This document shows positions 1-8,669 of a DNA stretch of 64,000 bases, piece by piece. Below the pieces are notes generated by a model, which was given only the letters and a program-made list of their open reading frames with translations, did no database searches and had not been told where the DNA came from. The position numbers and the translations under genes were made by a program. The stretch is from Protula sp. h YS-2021 (lineage: Eukaryota > Annelida > Polychaeta > Sabellida > Serpulidae), in the NCBI GenBank assembly GCA_949752745.1, contig OX457029.1:9711511-9775510 (forward strand), written 5' to 3'. The stretch's first letter is position 1. Each line of letters begins with the position of its first letter.

Positions 1-73
1 TCGGGGGAGGGGGGAAGGTGGGCTGGGAGTGAGGGAGGGAGGAGTAGTCACTGGGGGGGTGTCCGCTACTGAC

Positions 74-145
74 CTGAGCTTGCCGCACGGCACTGTCCCG
101 CTCATAGAGGGCGCTCATTACCTCCTTCTCACTACTCAGCTTCAT
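74..145 (-). CDS. NUP107: NUP107 coding exon 6
   Basis: 72 nt in phase 0 between TTTTCAG and GTCAGT (73-68). It encodes 24 residues with the core SSEKEVMSALYERDSAVRQA, which matches the Nup107 segment directly following the YRDR motif. The gene continues past the left edge of the window. Confidence 0.85.
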
Positions 146-3100
146 CTGAAAAGTCAACAATGACCATCACCAAGTCAACAATGACCATCACCAAGTCAAC
201 AATGACCATCACCACACCACCCACAGCTGTCTTTTTTTTTTTTTCATCAACGGTTTCTTTACTGCAGTCTTCGGATCAGCTTTTCAATGAAATACACAGC
301 AGTCTCAGCGAGAATTGTTGCTTGAAATTTTGTACCATTCTCTTGACAGTTAACTTTCAAGGCTTCAGATTCTGCCCGCAACTTGAAAACAGAAGAAAAA
401 CGAGCGGCTCAATTTTTCCAAGATGAGCAAAAGTCAATCTGACAAAGATGTTCAATTTCCAAGTTGATGCGGCAATTGGTATACTGAAGCTTACTTACCT
501 CCACCCCTTCTCACCCTCACTACTGAAGGGAGGACATGCACACAAAACACACAAATTTAATCATAACTTTCTGAAATATAAATGTTCGCCAAACGGAGGG
601 ACGAATAGTCAAAAGTACTCAAAAGTATACCTGAAACCGATCCGGTGAAGAATTACAATGGTGTAAGGTGAAAATTGTAAATGCATCCAGCACACTTTCA
701 CACAAACACACACACAAAAAAAAAAAAACAAGGAGCCGGGATCTATAAAACGCACTCGAAAAAAATTGTGCTTGCGAAACAGGTGTCACTTTGTATTACT
801 AACTGTGACCAAGTTAAATTCTAAATCATGAAACAGTGAATCGATATAAAGTTGATTTTGGCAGCGGGTAGTCAGCCAGGCTGCCAAAATCACAACAGTT
901 ATGGCAACCGCATAAAGGTTCTGGGAAGAGATAGACCCAAAGGGACGTCACAACCCACCCCTCTCCCCCTCCCCACCCTTCCCCGCGTGAGTAGTGTGTC
1001 CATACACCAAGTTGTCAATCAGCATCGACTCCTCGCCGTTCTTGATCTCCGTCTCGAGCCGGTCTCGACCCCCACCCTCCCACTCCCCCCCCCCCCCCCA
1101 TGACTAGTGTGTTCACACACCAAGCTGTCAATGAGCATCGACTCCTCGCCGTTTTTGAACTCCGTCTCGAGCCGGTCCCGACCCCCACCCTCCCACTCCC
1201 CCCCCCCCCCCCCCCCCATGACTAGTGTGTTCACACACCAAGCTGTCAATGAGCATCGACTCCTCGCCATTCTTGAACTCCGTCTCGAGCCGGTCCCGAC
1301 CCCCACCCTCCCACTCCCCCCCCCCCCCCCCCATGACTAGTGTGTTCACACACCAAGCTGTCAATGAGCATCGACTCCTCGCCGTTTTTGAACTCCGTCT
1401 CGAGTCGATCCCTGTAGAGCGACGCGATCAGTCGCCACGTCTTCTTCTCGCAGTTAATCGATCGCAACATGTCCACGGTTTTAGCAAATCTGCACAACCA
1501 TTCAATAAACATTACTTATTTTCTGATGACTCCGTTTAATGTAACCTGGAGAATCTCAGTAATGAATCGCACAGTATTTTAGTCATCTAGTTTTACAAGA
1601 AAAAAAAACAGTAACGACGTTGGTAAGAACTACTAATTAGACAAAGAAAAATAATAAGACAAAAATTAAGAACATTTTCACGGAATTCAATTAAATTAAA
1701 AGCCGCTAAATCCTACAAAGTGCTAGAAGCGATATCGTTTAACCAAACAAGGTGTAATTAAATTCCCATAAAACAAACATCGACTACACCGAGATATGGC
1801 TAAATTTAGCACTCTTATAACACAAGGTTTTAGTCTCTTACAGTGGCAGATGCAGGGGGGTGGGGGTGGGGCTGAGGTAAGCGGTCGCAATAGCAACCCC
1901 CCCCCCCCTACCACCACTCAAAGTCGAAACAAAATACAACGTTAAACTTTGTGTTTTCACAAGAAAATTAAACAATTAAACAGTTAACTCTGCTGATTTT
2001 TTTTTTTTTTTGGCAGTGTAACCATCCTCCCCTCCCTCCCCCAGCAAAACCTTTCTCCGTGAAAGCAGTATTATGCAGAGGCAGGCATCGGTGCCTCGAT
2101 CGTATACTGACTTGTGCTGGCCAGGTACCGCATTCTTCACCAGCTTCTTCAGCAGCATCACGTTGTCGCCACAGATCTGCTCGTAGTGCGACAGCAGCTC
2201 GAACAGCTGGGCCTCGCTGCCCAGGCGCTGCGTGTACTTCTTGAAGTCCTCGTACATGCCCGTGCACGCTGCAAGGAAGACAGTCACAGGTGATAAAACG
2301 TTCACGCTGCAAGGATGCAAGTCATATAGGAGATAATGCTAAGATAACGTATAGATAAGCGGTACCAGGGAAAACAACGTCAACGCACAAAGACAAACGT
2401 CACCATCGAAACAACGTCCAGGTCAGCAGTGACATGCTCCCAGTGTCAGAAGTACTTTAAACTTTTAGCAAAGCGGCTCGGCAAGTCTAGCTTGAAAATA
2501 GACTGTAACCGTTTTTAAAGTGAAAGTGGTCTTTAAATATTTACAGTGAACCCTTTATATACGAAAAGTCTTTTGTATATTATGCAAAGTCGTTTCCTAA
2601 ACAGAAGTTAATTATAATGAATTTGAAAAAAAATGGCACAGCAAAGCATCTTATGTTATATGGGATTGTTCCTCGGCGAGAGGCTATTCCTCAACGAGAA
2701 GTTGTTCCCTAACGAGAGCTTGTTCCTCAACGAGAGGTTGTTCCTCAGCGAGAGGTTCTTCCTTAACGGGAAGTTGTTCTACTGCCAGAGGATGTTCCTT
2801 AACGAGAGAGGTTGTGCTGTCCACTATTTAACTTGTGACAATTTCGATTACCGGCCAGTGTAGGATCCTCCTGTAACAGCGCTACATTTGTGGTCGCCAC
2901 CTCTTCTTCCATTATTGTTTGCTGAAACAAAGATGTCTATCACCATTATGCCACAATTCCCTATAATACTGAACACATATCGTGAAGTCATACTGACACA
3001 ATTTCCGGTCTGGGTGCACACGCTAATTATTTTGCTTTTTTTCCCTCTCATAACCTGTCTTGTAATGTTTTTCATTCTTTAGAAACGCGAGATATTTCAC

Positions 3101-5363
3101 TAACATTTATTTCACTCCGCGTTTTACAGCGCACGGGCGACCTTTCACTCACCTCATTGTGGAAGGACTTAGTGTGGGGGAAGAGCATCGTATCCGACGC
3201 GCTCTCGCCGTAAACCGACTTCTGTAACAGATTAGAACAACAGCAATCAGAAATGAAACGCTCCCGAAAGCCTAAACTCGCACATAATTATATAGACCTA
3301 ACTCTGTCACATAACGCCGAAATCTCTGCGAGAACATGGTAAATAAATAAATATTATGCTAAGTAAAACGATGGTCTAATAAATAACATGCTAAATAACA
3401 CAACGGTCTAATAAATAACATGTTAAATAACACCAGGGTCTGACAAACAACATGCTAAATAACACCATGGTCTGATAAATAACATGCTGAACTATTGTTT
3501 TGTATTATTAAACCTCAATAAAATTCTCCAAAGTCACACTTTATTACGCCATATAATTACGTCATAAGCACGTCACTTACGGCAGAGGGCGTGGCGATGA
3601 TGGACGCCCCAGGTGTGCCCAGTCCCAGGGAAGACACGTCAAATTTGGATCCAGTGGGCATGTGTCTGGGTGTGTCTGTCGGAAACATGAGAACAACATG
3701 TCGTTTCGTTTCAACTGCACACCCCCCTTTCAAATTAAGCCACGGACGCCACACGAAACAGTCACATACGTGCCACTGTTACAAGATTTGGGTAATACGC
3801 TGTTCTCTGATAGGTCAAATCCGACATAAATGATTTCTTCAGTGTTGACCAGAACGCAAACACACATACATATTGCTGTTATATGCAATCAAAACGCCAG
3901 GAGATGATCTAACGGTCAGGAGTTTCTTACTGGTCAATGATACTTCATGCTCACACAAAAGAGTTCAGTATCGGCTAATTGTTTACTTTTTAGCATTGTG
4001 ACGTTATTTCTCCACACCCATAACTCCATAATGGTGAGGTTAACGGCACTGCATTTGACATTGATTGGTCGAATAAGTAAAAATGAAATCTGTGCGACTA
4101 ATAATTTCCCCGATACGTTAAGCACACAATGATTACCCAAAGGATTTCACGGGCCCAGGATTATTAAATTTAACAATCTGAAACAATGACTCCTCCCCCC
4201 CCCCCCCCCACACCGCCTCCTCACCCACTGGAACTAGTAAAAATAAATATATTTTAAGCATAAATCACTCTTATGGTAATACTCACAAGAACTGTGTCGT
4301 AGCACCTTGGGGGTTTTTCTGAGAATGGAGCCGGGCGTGCCTACAGACTCGTCAAGCAATCTTATGGCTGCGCAGCCGTGTCAAGGACAATGTTTACTTT
4401 TACCTAATCACAAGACAGGTCTTTTTTTGTGTAGGTGGGACGCAGTTTTCCTCATTCTCAAATCCTGGGATGTTGTTTTGCTGACCTCTCTCAGGGTTGA
4501 GATTCCGCGGTAGCCCGTGGCGACCAACTTTTGGCTCGGGCGACCAACTTTTTGGAGTTGGTCGCCCAAGTGGCGACTAACTTTTTTCTGAGTATTTTGA
4601 GGTAAATTTTGCAAAAATTGCGCCGGGCGACTACCTTTTGTGCCGGGCGACTAACTTTATAAAATAGAAAATATTACGAAGTCTCAACCCTGCTCTCTAC
4701 GTCCCGCGGTTCAGTGTTTCTAGAGCCCCCACCCTCCAATCTGTGTCCAAATGAAGGGCACACCTTTTCTAACCTACCCGCATTAAAAATTTTAATTTTT
4801 CAAACCTTACGGTGGTCATGACCCCAGAAAAACTTGAGCGATGACGTTAAAAAGAAATCTCACAATTACAAGCAGCGAATGCCCACTAGACAAAATCAAG
4901 CACTGTCCAAAATGACCTTCACGTCGAAACAAAATGTTCGGTAAAAGCATTTATCAAATTTATTTCTCTTGAAATGGGAGCAGGGCTGTCCCACGTAGCA
5001 GTTATATTTCGCCCGTGTAGGCCTGATTACGTCACAATACACTGTTCCTCGAGGTCTCTGTACTTCTTTCACTGGGATGGAACCACAACGTTTCAGAACC
5101 AGATGCACTATTTCAATGGGTCAACAATTGTAAAAAGCATACTATTTAGAGCAAATTATTACAAAAGTGTTTTGGGGGGGGGGGGGAGGTGACATTCCCA
5201 TGGCCCTAGTTGACTGCCTTCCCCCCACCCACGGATATGCCCTGGCGTTTTCAAGGATACACTTTTGCAGGTTGATGTTCGCACTTCTCCGGCGCATGGC
5301 CTGGCTCATTTCCTCCTGCCGGAGCACGGGGGACTCGCCCTCCAGTAGCTGCCCGAACGACAT
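74..5363 (-). CDS. NUP107: Nucleoporin Nup107, N-terminal part (six exons, 3' end off window)
   Basis: Nup107 is a scaffold subunit of the Nup107-160 (Y) complex of the nuclear pore and also acts at kinetochores. Six exons were placed on the minus strand: 5233-5363, 3581-3665, 3153-3221, 2112-2268, 1354-1489 and 74-145. Joined, they follow vertebrate Nup107 in order: a start region with SPVLRQEEM, a disordered linker, then YEQICGDNVMLLKKLV, then KTWRLIASLYRDRLE, then ALYERDSAVRQAQ. The 2112-2268 to 1354-1489 join regenerates a lysine codon, giving a PGQHKFAKT stretch that matches the family closely. All joins keep phase except 3153-3221 to 2112-2268, where the best donor and acceptor differ by one base, so a small exon or an alternative donor may be missing. 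The remaining helical body and C-terminus would lie left of position 74. The family assignment is strong; the exact ends of the first exon are less sure. Confidence 0.9.
146..987. other. NUP107 intron 5, distal part
   Basis: Non-coding. Contains three 18-bp tandem units (AATGACCATCACCAAGTC) at about 159-210, a poly-T run at 233-244 and a CA/poly-A stretch at about 700-730. No conserved coding signal seen. Confidence 0.6.
988..1410 (-). repeat. Tandem copies of a NUP107 exon end plus splice donor
   Basis: Four units starting near 988, 1101, 1219 and 1334 (spacing 113, 118, 115). Each holds about 75 nt of exon 5 (residues LETEFKNGEESMLIDSL on the minus strand), the GTGTGT donor, about 20 nt of intron, and a poly-C (poly-G on the transcript) spacer of variable length. 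The unit at 1334-1410 is the genuine exon end; the other three lie in the following intron. The most distal unit (988) has the most substitutions. The copies are preceded by purine tracts on the transcript strand, not pyrimidine-AG, so they lack good acceptors and look like pseudo-exons with live donors. Confidence 0.9.
1354..1489 (-). CDS. NUP107: NUP107 coding exon 5 (WRLIASLYRDR motif)
   Basis: 136 nt from acceptor TTGTGCAG to donor GTGTGT (1353-1348). The first base completes lysine from exon 4, and the product runs FAKTVDMLRSIN, then KKTWRLIASLYRDRLE, then FKNGEESMLIDSL, ending in phase 0. The TWRLxASLYRDR string is diagnostic for Nup107. The last roughly 75 nt of this exon and its donor are repeated three more times downstream in the following intron (see 988-1410). 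Confidence 0.9.
2112..2268 (-). CDS. NUP107: NUP107 coding exon 4 (start of helical region)
   Basis: 157 nt between CTTCCTTGCAG and the donor GTCAGT (2111-2106). It encodes the conserved block MYEDFKKYTQRLGSEAQLFE followed by LLSHYEQICGDNVMLLKKLV and ends in PGQH plus two bases of a lysine codon. This is the clearest Nup107 match in the window. Base composition is GC-richer than the surrounding introns. The acceptor area is duplicated: CCTTGCAGCGTG occurs both at about 2277-2266 and again 39 bases upstream. Confidence 0.9.
2666..2809 (+). repeat. 18-bp minisatellite, eight units, in NUP107 intron
   Basis: Exactly eight 18-bp units close to TTGTTCCTCAACGAGAGG. Because 18 is a multiple of three, the array is open on the plus strand as a hexapeptide repeat (LFLNER-like) inside a 76-codon ORF at 2633-2863. 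That strand is antisense to NUP107 and no independent gene signal is seen, so the ORF is probably incidental. Confidence 0.9.
3153..3221 (-). CDS. NUP107: NUP107 coding exon 3
   Basis: 69 nt with textbook splice sites: CTGTTACAG before it and GTGAGT (3152-3147) after it. It encodes 23 residues in phase 0 (KSVYGESASDTMLFPHTKS...); the other two frames are stopped or implausible. The phase does not fit the following exon directly: exon 4 needs one carried base. A second GT four bases downstream (GTGAAA) would supply it but is a weak donor. Confidence 0.7.
3336..3490. repeat. 32-bp tandem repeat, about five units
   Basis: GGTCTAATAAATAACATGCT-type units start at about 3340, 3372, 3404, 3436 and 3468. 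They lie in the NUP107 intron between exons 2 and 3. AT-rich and non-coding. Confidence 0.85.
3581..3665 (-). CDS. NUP107: NUP107 coding exon 2 (disordered linker)
   Basis: 85 nt between an ACCCAG acceptor and a strong GTAAGT donor (3580-3575). It encodes a Ser/Gly/Pro-rich segment (SSLGLGTPGASIIATPSA) with no fold visible, as expected for the poorly conserved N-terminal tail of Nup107. It enters needing one base and leaves in phase 0. An alternative acceptor ten bases upstream is possible. The exon is supported by its splice sites and phase more than by sequence similarity. Confidence 0.65.
4492..4692. mobile_element. 201-bp MITE with TIR and 6-bp target duplication
   Basis: Terminal inverted repeats CAGGGTTGAGA (4492-4502) and TCTCAACCCTG (4682-4692), flanked by CTCTCT at 4486-4491 and 4693-4698. 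The interior repeats GGGCGACCAACTTTT-like words in both orientations. There is no coding capacity. TIRs starting CAGGG recall hAT elements, but a hAT duplication would be 8 bp, so the superfamily is open. It sits in NUP107 intron 1. Confidence 0.75.
5233..5363 (-). CDS. NUP107: NUP107 coding exon 1 (start region)
   Basis: The exon opens with ATG at 5363-5361 and encodes about 43 residues beginning MSFGQLLEGESPVLRQEEM, which resembles the start of vertebrate Nup107 (short lead, then SPVxRxxE, then a basic RxxSA segment). The donor chosen is GTGGGT at 5232-5227; it leaves two bases, which suits the next exon. A weaker donor, GTGTAT, about 30 bases earlier would also keep phase. A TACTAAC-AG sequence just upstream (about 5385-5372) could be a branch site and acceptor, so a 5' UTR intron, or a further upstream coding exon, is possible. 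Confidence 0.75.
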
Positions 5364-6334
5364 CCTCTCTCCCTGTCTGTTAGTAACACAAGGACACAGC
5401 CATAATACGGAACATTTTTTATCAAAGTGGCTATTCGCACCGCCAGAGCTGAACTTGACATTTTATTTCCTCTCGCTCAATAATCAACAAATGTGCCTAT
5501 TTTAACTCCTGTGGTACGAATGAAGTCTTCCATTTCTTTTAACGTAGATATGAAGATAAGCCGATTTTATCGGGCAAATTACATAGCCACGGCCTGAATA
5601 AGAATTTATATAGCCATGTAAGGATTAATTCACACGCGTTGGTGGAGAAGAAACTAGGTCATACGTCGAAATCAATATTGACAAAACATGGTAACTTTTC
5701 ATGCCACATACCTGGGACCTCTGTTCATGAGCGAACTATCCATAGATGTCTAAATTCCTTCACTCAAGCGACTGAAACAATTTTATTTCAAAGACTGGTT
5801 ATATTAATTTTAGATTTTGGTGCTGTTTCCAGCACTGAATACGAATCAATCAAGAGCTGAAATTTTCTAAGTCCAGCTGGTCCATTTTCCTTGGACGAAC
5901 CTGGCCCATTTACAATACCTATCTGTGTTTTTCCAATAGAAGCTACATACAAGTACCATTAAAATATTTGCAGCAGTTTTTAAGTTACCGTGTTAACAAG
6001 TAAGTATTTGTGAAACACAAGCAGACCCCAACCGCCCCCAAATTCATAGGGGTATAAAGCGATGACGGACAGACACCCCAAACCTATAGGCACCAATCCG
6101 AAAGGTTGGGGCCTAACAAGCTAACAGACCGACACACGGTCGGTCGCATGATATACCCCCCTCCCGCCCCTGTGGGGAAGAAATAACGCCATAGGCCCGG
6201 TCCTGCAGCGAGACTGGCAAAATTGAGATCAATGACATGTTATACTATAGGAACTATGACTGTACTGGCGAGGACTATGTGCCGCCTTGGCTAAACTTAA
6301 CTCTTAACTAGAACCTCACTTCGCTAGCGAAATG
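5364..6334. other. Region upstream of NUP107
   Basis: No convincing ORF. At about 6021-6180 there is a C/G-rich stretch with loosely inverted ends (CATAGGGGTATAAAGCGATG against the complement of CGCATGATATACCCCCCTCC) and an internal CGACACACGGTCGGTCG. It looks like an old palindromic repeat. The NUP107 promoter should lie nearby, but no TATA box or clear initiator could be picked out. Confidence 0.4.
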
Positions 6335-6829
6335 TTAAACACTTGACAAAAATTAAAACGCAAAAATACTTCCTTCAATGGGTTATTTCTTGAATAATAT
6401 ATTGCAAACAACACAGCTTGAATACGTCTTATAAGCCGAGTAGTGTTTGGTTTCTGTTGACTCCAGGTTTTATTGACTGATCTAGCATACGCCGTGTTAT
6501 CTATTTACGCAGTGAGAGCTCGCACAAAGCTCACTGTGCAACTGTGCGTGATGTGGGTTAAATGCTACGCATTTACTTGCAAAAAATACCCTCTTTTCAC
6601 ATGGCGTTTTAACAGAGAAAACGAAATCAAAGACGAAAATAAAAAGTGACATGCACATGTTCAGATCAAGTTCTTCATAAGTCCCAAGTTTCATGGTCGT
6701 AGGGCCCATAGTTTCAGAGAAGAAGAAGACACAAAAAATCGGAAAAACTGTCAAGAAGAAAAAAAAGGACGAATTTTGCTCGCACAAATTCATATAACCC
6801 TTGCAAGCCAAAGGCTTGTCAAGTGTTAA
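6335..6829. mobile_element. 495-bp TIR element (copy 1 of 2), AAATG duplication
   Basis: Left end TTAAACACTTGACAA, right end TTGTCAAGTGTTAA, so the ends are inverted repeats. AAATG flanks both sides (6330-6334 and 6830-6834). A diverged second copy lies at about 50690-51143 in the same orientation; shared landmarks include ACAGCTTGAAT, GAGAGCTCGC, ATGGCGTTTTAA, GAAATCA-AGACGA, GTATCAGAGAAGAAG-like and the right end. No transposase is visible, so it is non-autonomous. Confidence 0.8.
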
Positions 6830-6834
6830 AAATG

Positions 6835-7958
6835 AAATTTGACGACCGATCAAAGCTGATTGTTGTTTTAAATTCTTTCAAGAAAGCTTATTTTATGGCC
6901 CTTTTAAAACATAAAAAATCGAGGATCCAGCCGGAAATTTGACATTGCACAATTTGACTTTCTTGATTACACACCGGCTTCTTGTAAAACATATTATCGC
7001 TCATTCAGTTATCATAATCACTAAGCAATTTTCACTGAGTTGCAAGTTGGAATAAAAGGGTGCTAAAATCAATCCACACAAAATATATACAATGGACTAT
7101 TGTTTAATATTTCGCCTTCGCGTATACCACACATTTAAAAACCTTCTTTCGATTTTTCACTTTTCATACGAGACCACCCACAACACAGGCTGTGTGCGAG
7201 TTAAAGGACCATGCTACGTGTACTTAACCGTGTGTTCTGTCGGACGCAATTTAAGCAAATTCTTGTATTTTTTCTAGAACTCTATGCTAGACATATTCGA
7301 TTCTGATGAGAAAAATCAGCTCTAATTGGACTTCAGGGTAAGATCAAAACTGAAAAGGAAAGGCGATAATAAAGTTTATTTGAAGTCTGAAATATCACAG
7401 AAAAGAGAAGCCCAAGTGCAGAATAATCAATCATTGCATATACTGAGAAAAAAATGTCGGTTAAACGATATATCGGTTAAAAGGTACTGGCTGTTTGAAA
7501 CTCGTAAGAAAGAAAAACTGTATCCATATCATATTTTATTAATATGCTATACCAAAATACATGATATTGCACTTTTGATACTTTCAGGATTGTTTCTATC
7601 AAAATATTTAACAACATTTATCAGTCGAAATGCAATATTTACACTTTTTTAATTGAGACGAACTCATTACGCTTTTAAAATATTTTACAGCACACTGAAG
7701 TCTCAAAAGTACTGATAATTTTATCTTTCTGATTTATCCAGGTACTGAGAGTGTTGTGTGGAACATTAAGTTCTTGTGAACTATGTAACAAATGGTTCTG
7801 TACTGAATCAAGACTTCAGCATCCTAACGAGTAATGCGCATGCTCTCCTGTTTATATGTAAGACTTGTGTACCTAAACATGAAGAAATATGCAGTATATA
7901 AAGAAGGAACTCACAAGAAAATAATCACAGACCCCCAACAAAAATAGGATACACGAAA
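6835..7958. other. AT-rich spacer before LINE
   Basis: No conserved coding sequence. Around 7456-7483 a short GTCGGTTAAACGATATATCG stretch resembles the pogo-like terminal sequence at 11.7 kb, on the opposite side of the LINE. Confidence 0.4.
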
Positions 7959-8669
7959 ATGGAAGAGCAAATGAAAAGAATAGAATCACGGTTGGAAAAT
8001 ATTGAGAGTACCATTTCTCAAATCACAACGGCAAGCAATACACGGGTCACTAAAACCGAGGAAGTAGCAGAAGAAATACTCAAAACTAGCACCAACATGA
8101 TGGAATCATATGCAAGTAAAGTGAAAGAATTAAACAGTGTGTCTAAAGAAATTAAAGAAACAATAGAGCGCAACACTGAAGTTACACAAAACGAGGCAAC
8201 ACAACCAAAACAATTCATAGATTCACTTAGAGAATACAATGAACGAGAAGCTCGTAAAATGAACCTTGTTATATATGGACTAACAGAAAACGGCCACCTA
8301 CCATCACAGCTGACAGGTATATGCCGACATATTGAAACAAAAGATAGAGAAGTAATAGAAACCAAAAGACTAGGTACAGCAACAAGCAGTGTAGCAAATA
8401 AGCCACGACCACTCCTCATTAAATTGAAAACTATTGAACAAAAGAGAAAAATCCTTCAAAATGCCAAACGGCTACGTGAGTCTCTGACCTTCCAAAATAC
8501 ATTTATTTCCCCAGATATGACGCCACAAGAAAGAGAAGAAAATAAGAGACTCATTGAAGAACTTAAACTAAGGAAAGCGAATGAGGAACAAGACCTTATC
8601 ATAAAGCGGGGCGAAATTGTGAGAAGAAATGAAAATCCTAACACACGCACAAGTATTTTAATACAATAG
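7959..8669 (+). CDS. LINE ORF1 protein (intact frame, 236 aa)
   Basis: Opens with ATG at 7959. Residues 1-75 are heptad-like and charged (likely a coiled coil for trimerisation). REARKMNLVIYGL at about 97-108 starts an RRM-like fold. A C-terminal block with RPLLIKL, RKILQNAKRLR, FISPDMTPQER and LRKANEEQDLIIKRGEIV is the pattern of LINE ORF1 nucleic-acid chaperones. It ends with CAA TAG, and the reading frame then continues open into the endonuclease. In the family this protein coats the element RNA. Confidence 0.8.
   Translation: MEEQMKRIESRLENIESTISQITTASNTRVTKTEEVAEEILKTSTNMMESYASKVKELNSVSKEIKETIERNTEVTQNEATQPKQFIDSLREYNEREARKMNLVIYGLTENGHLPSQLTGICRHIETKDREVIETKRLGTATSSVANKPRPLLIKLKTIEQKRKILQNAKRLRESLTFQNTFISPDMTPQEREENKRLIEELKLRKANEEQDLIIKRGEIVRRNENPNTRTSILIQ

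Noticed and set aside
1019..1364. Gly-rich minus-strand ORFs and Pro-rich plus-strand ORFs
   Set aside because: They run through poly-C linkers between NUP107 exon copies; they are by-products of the repeat.
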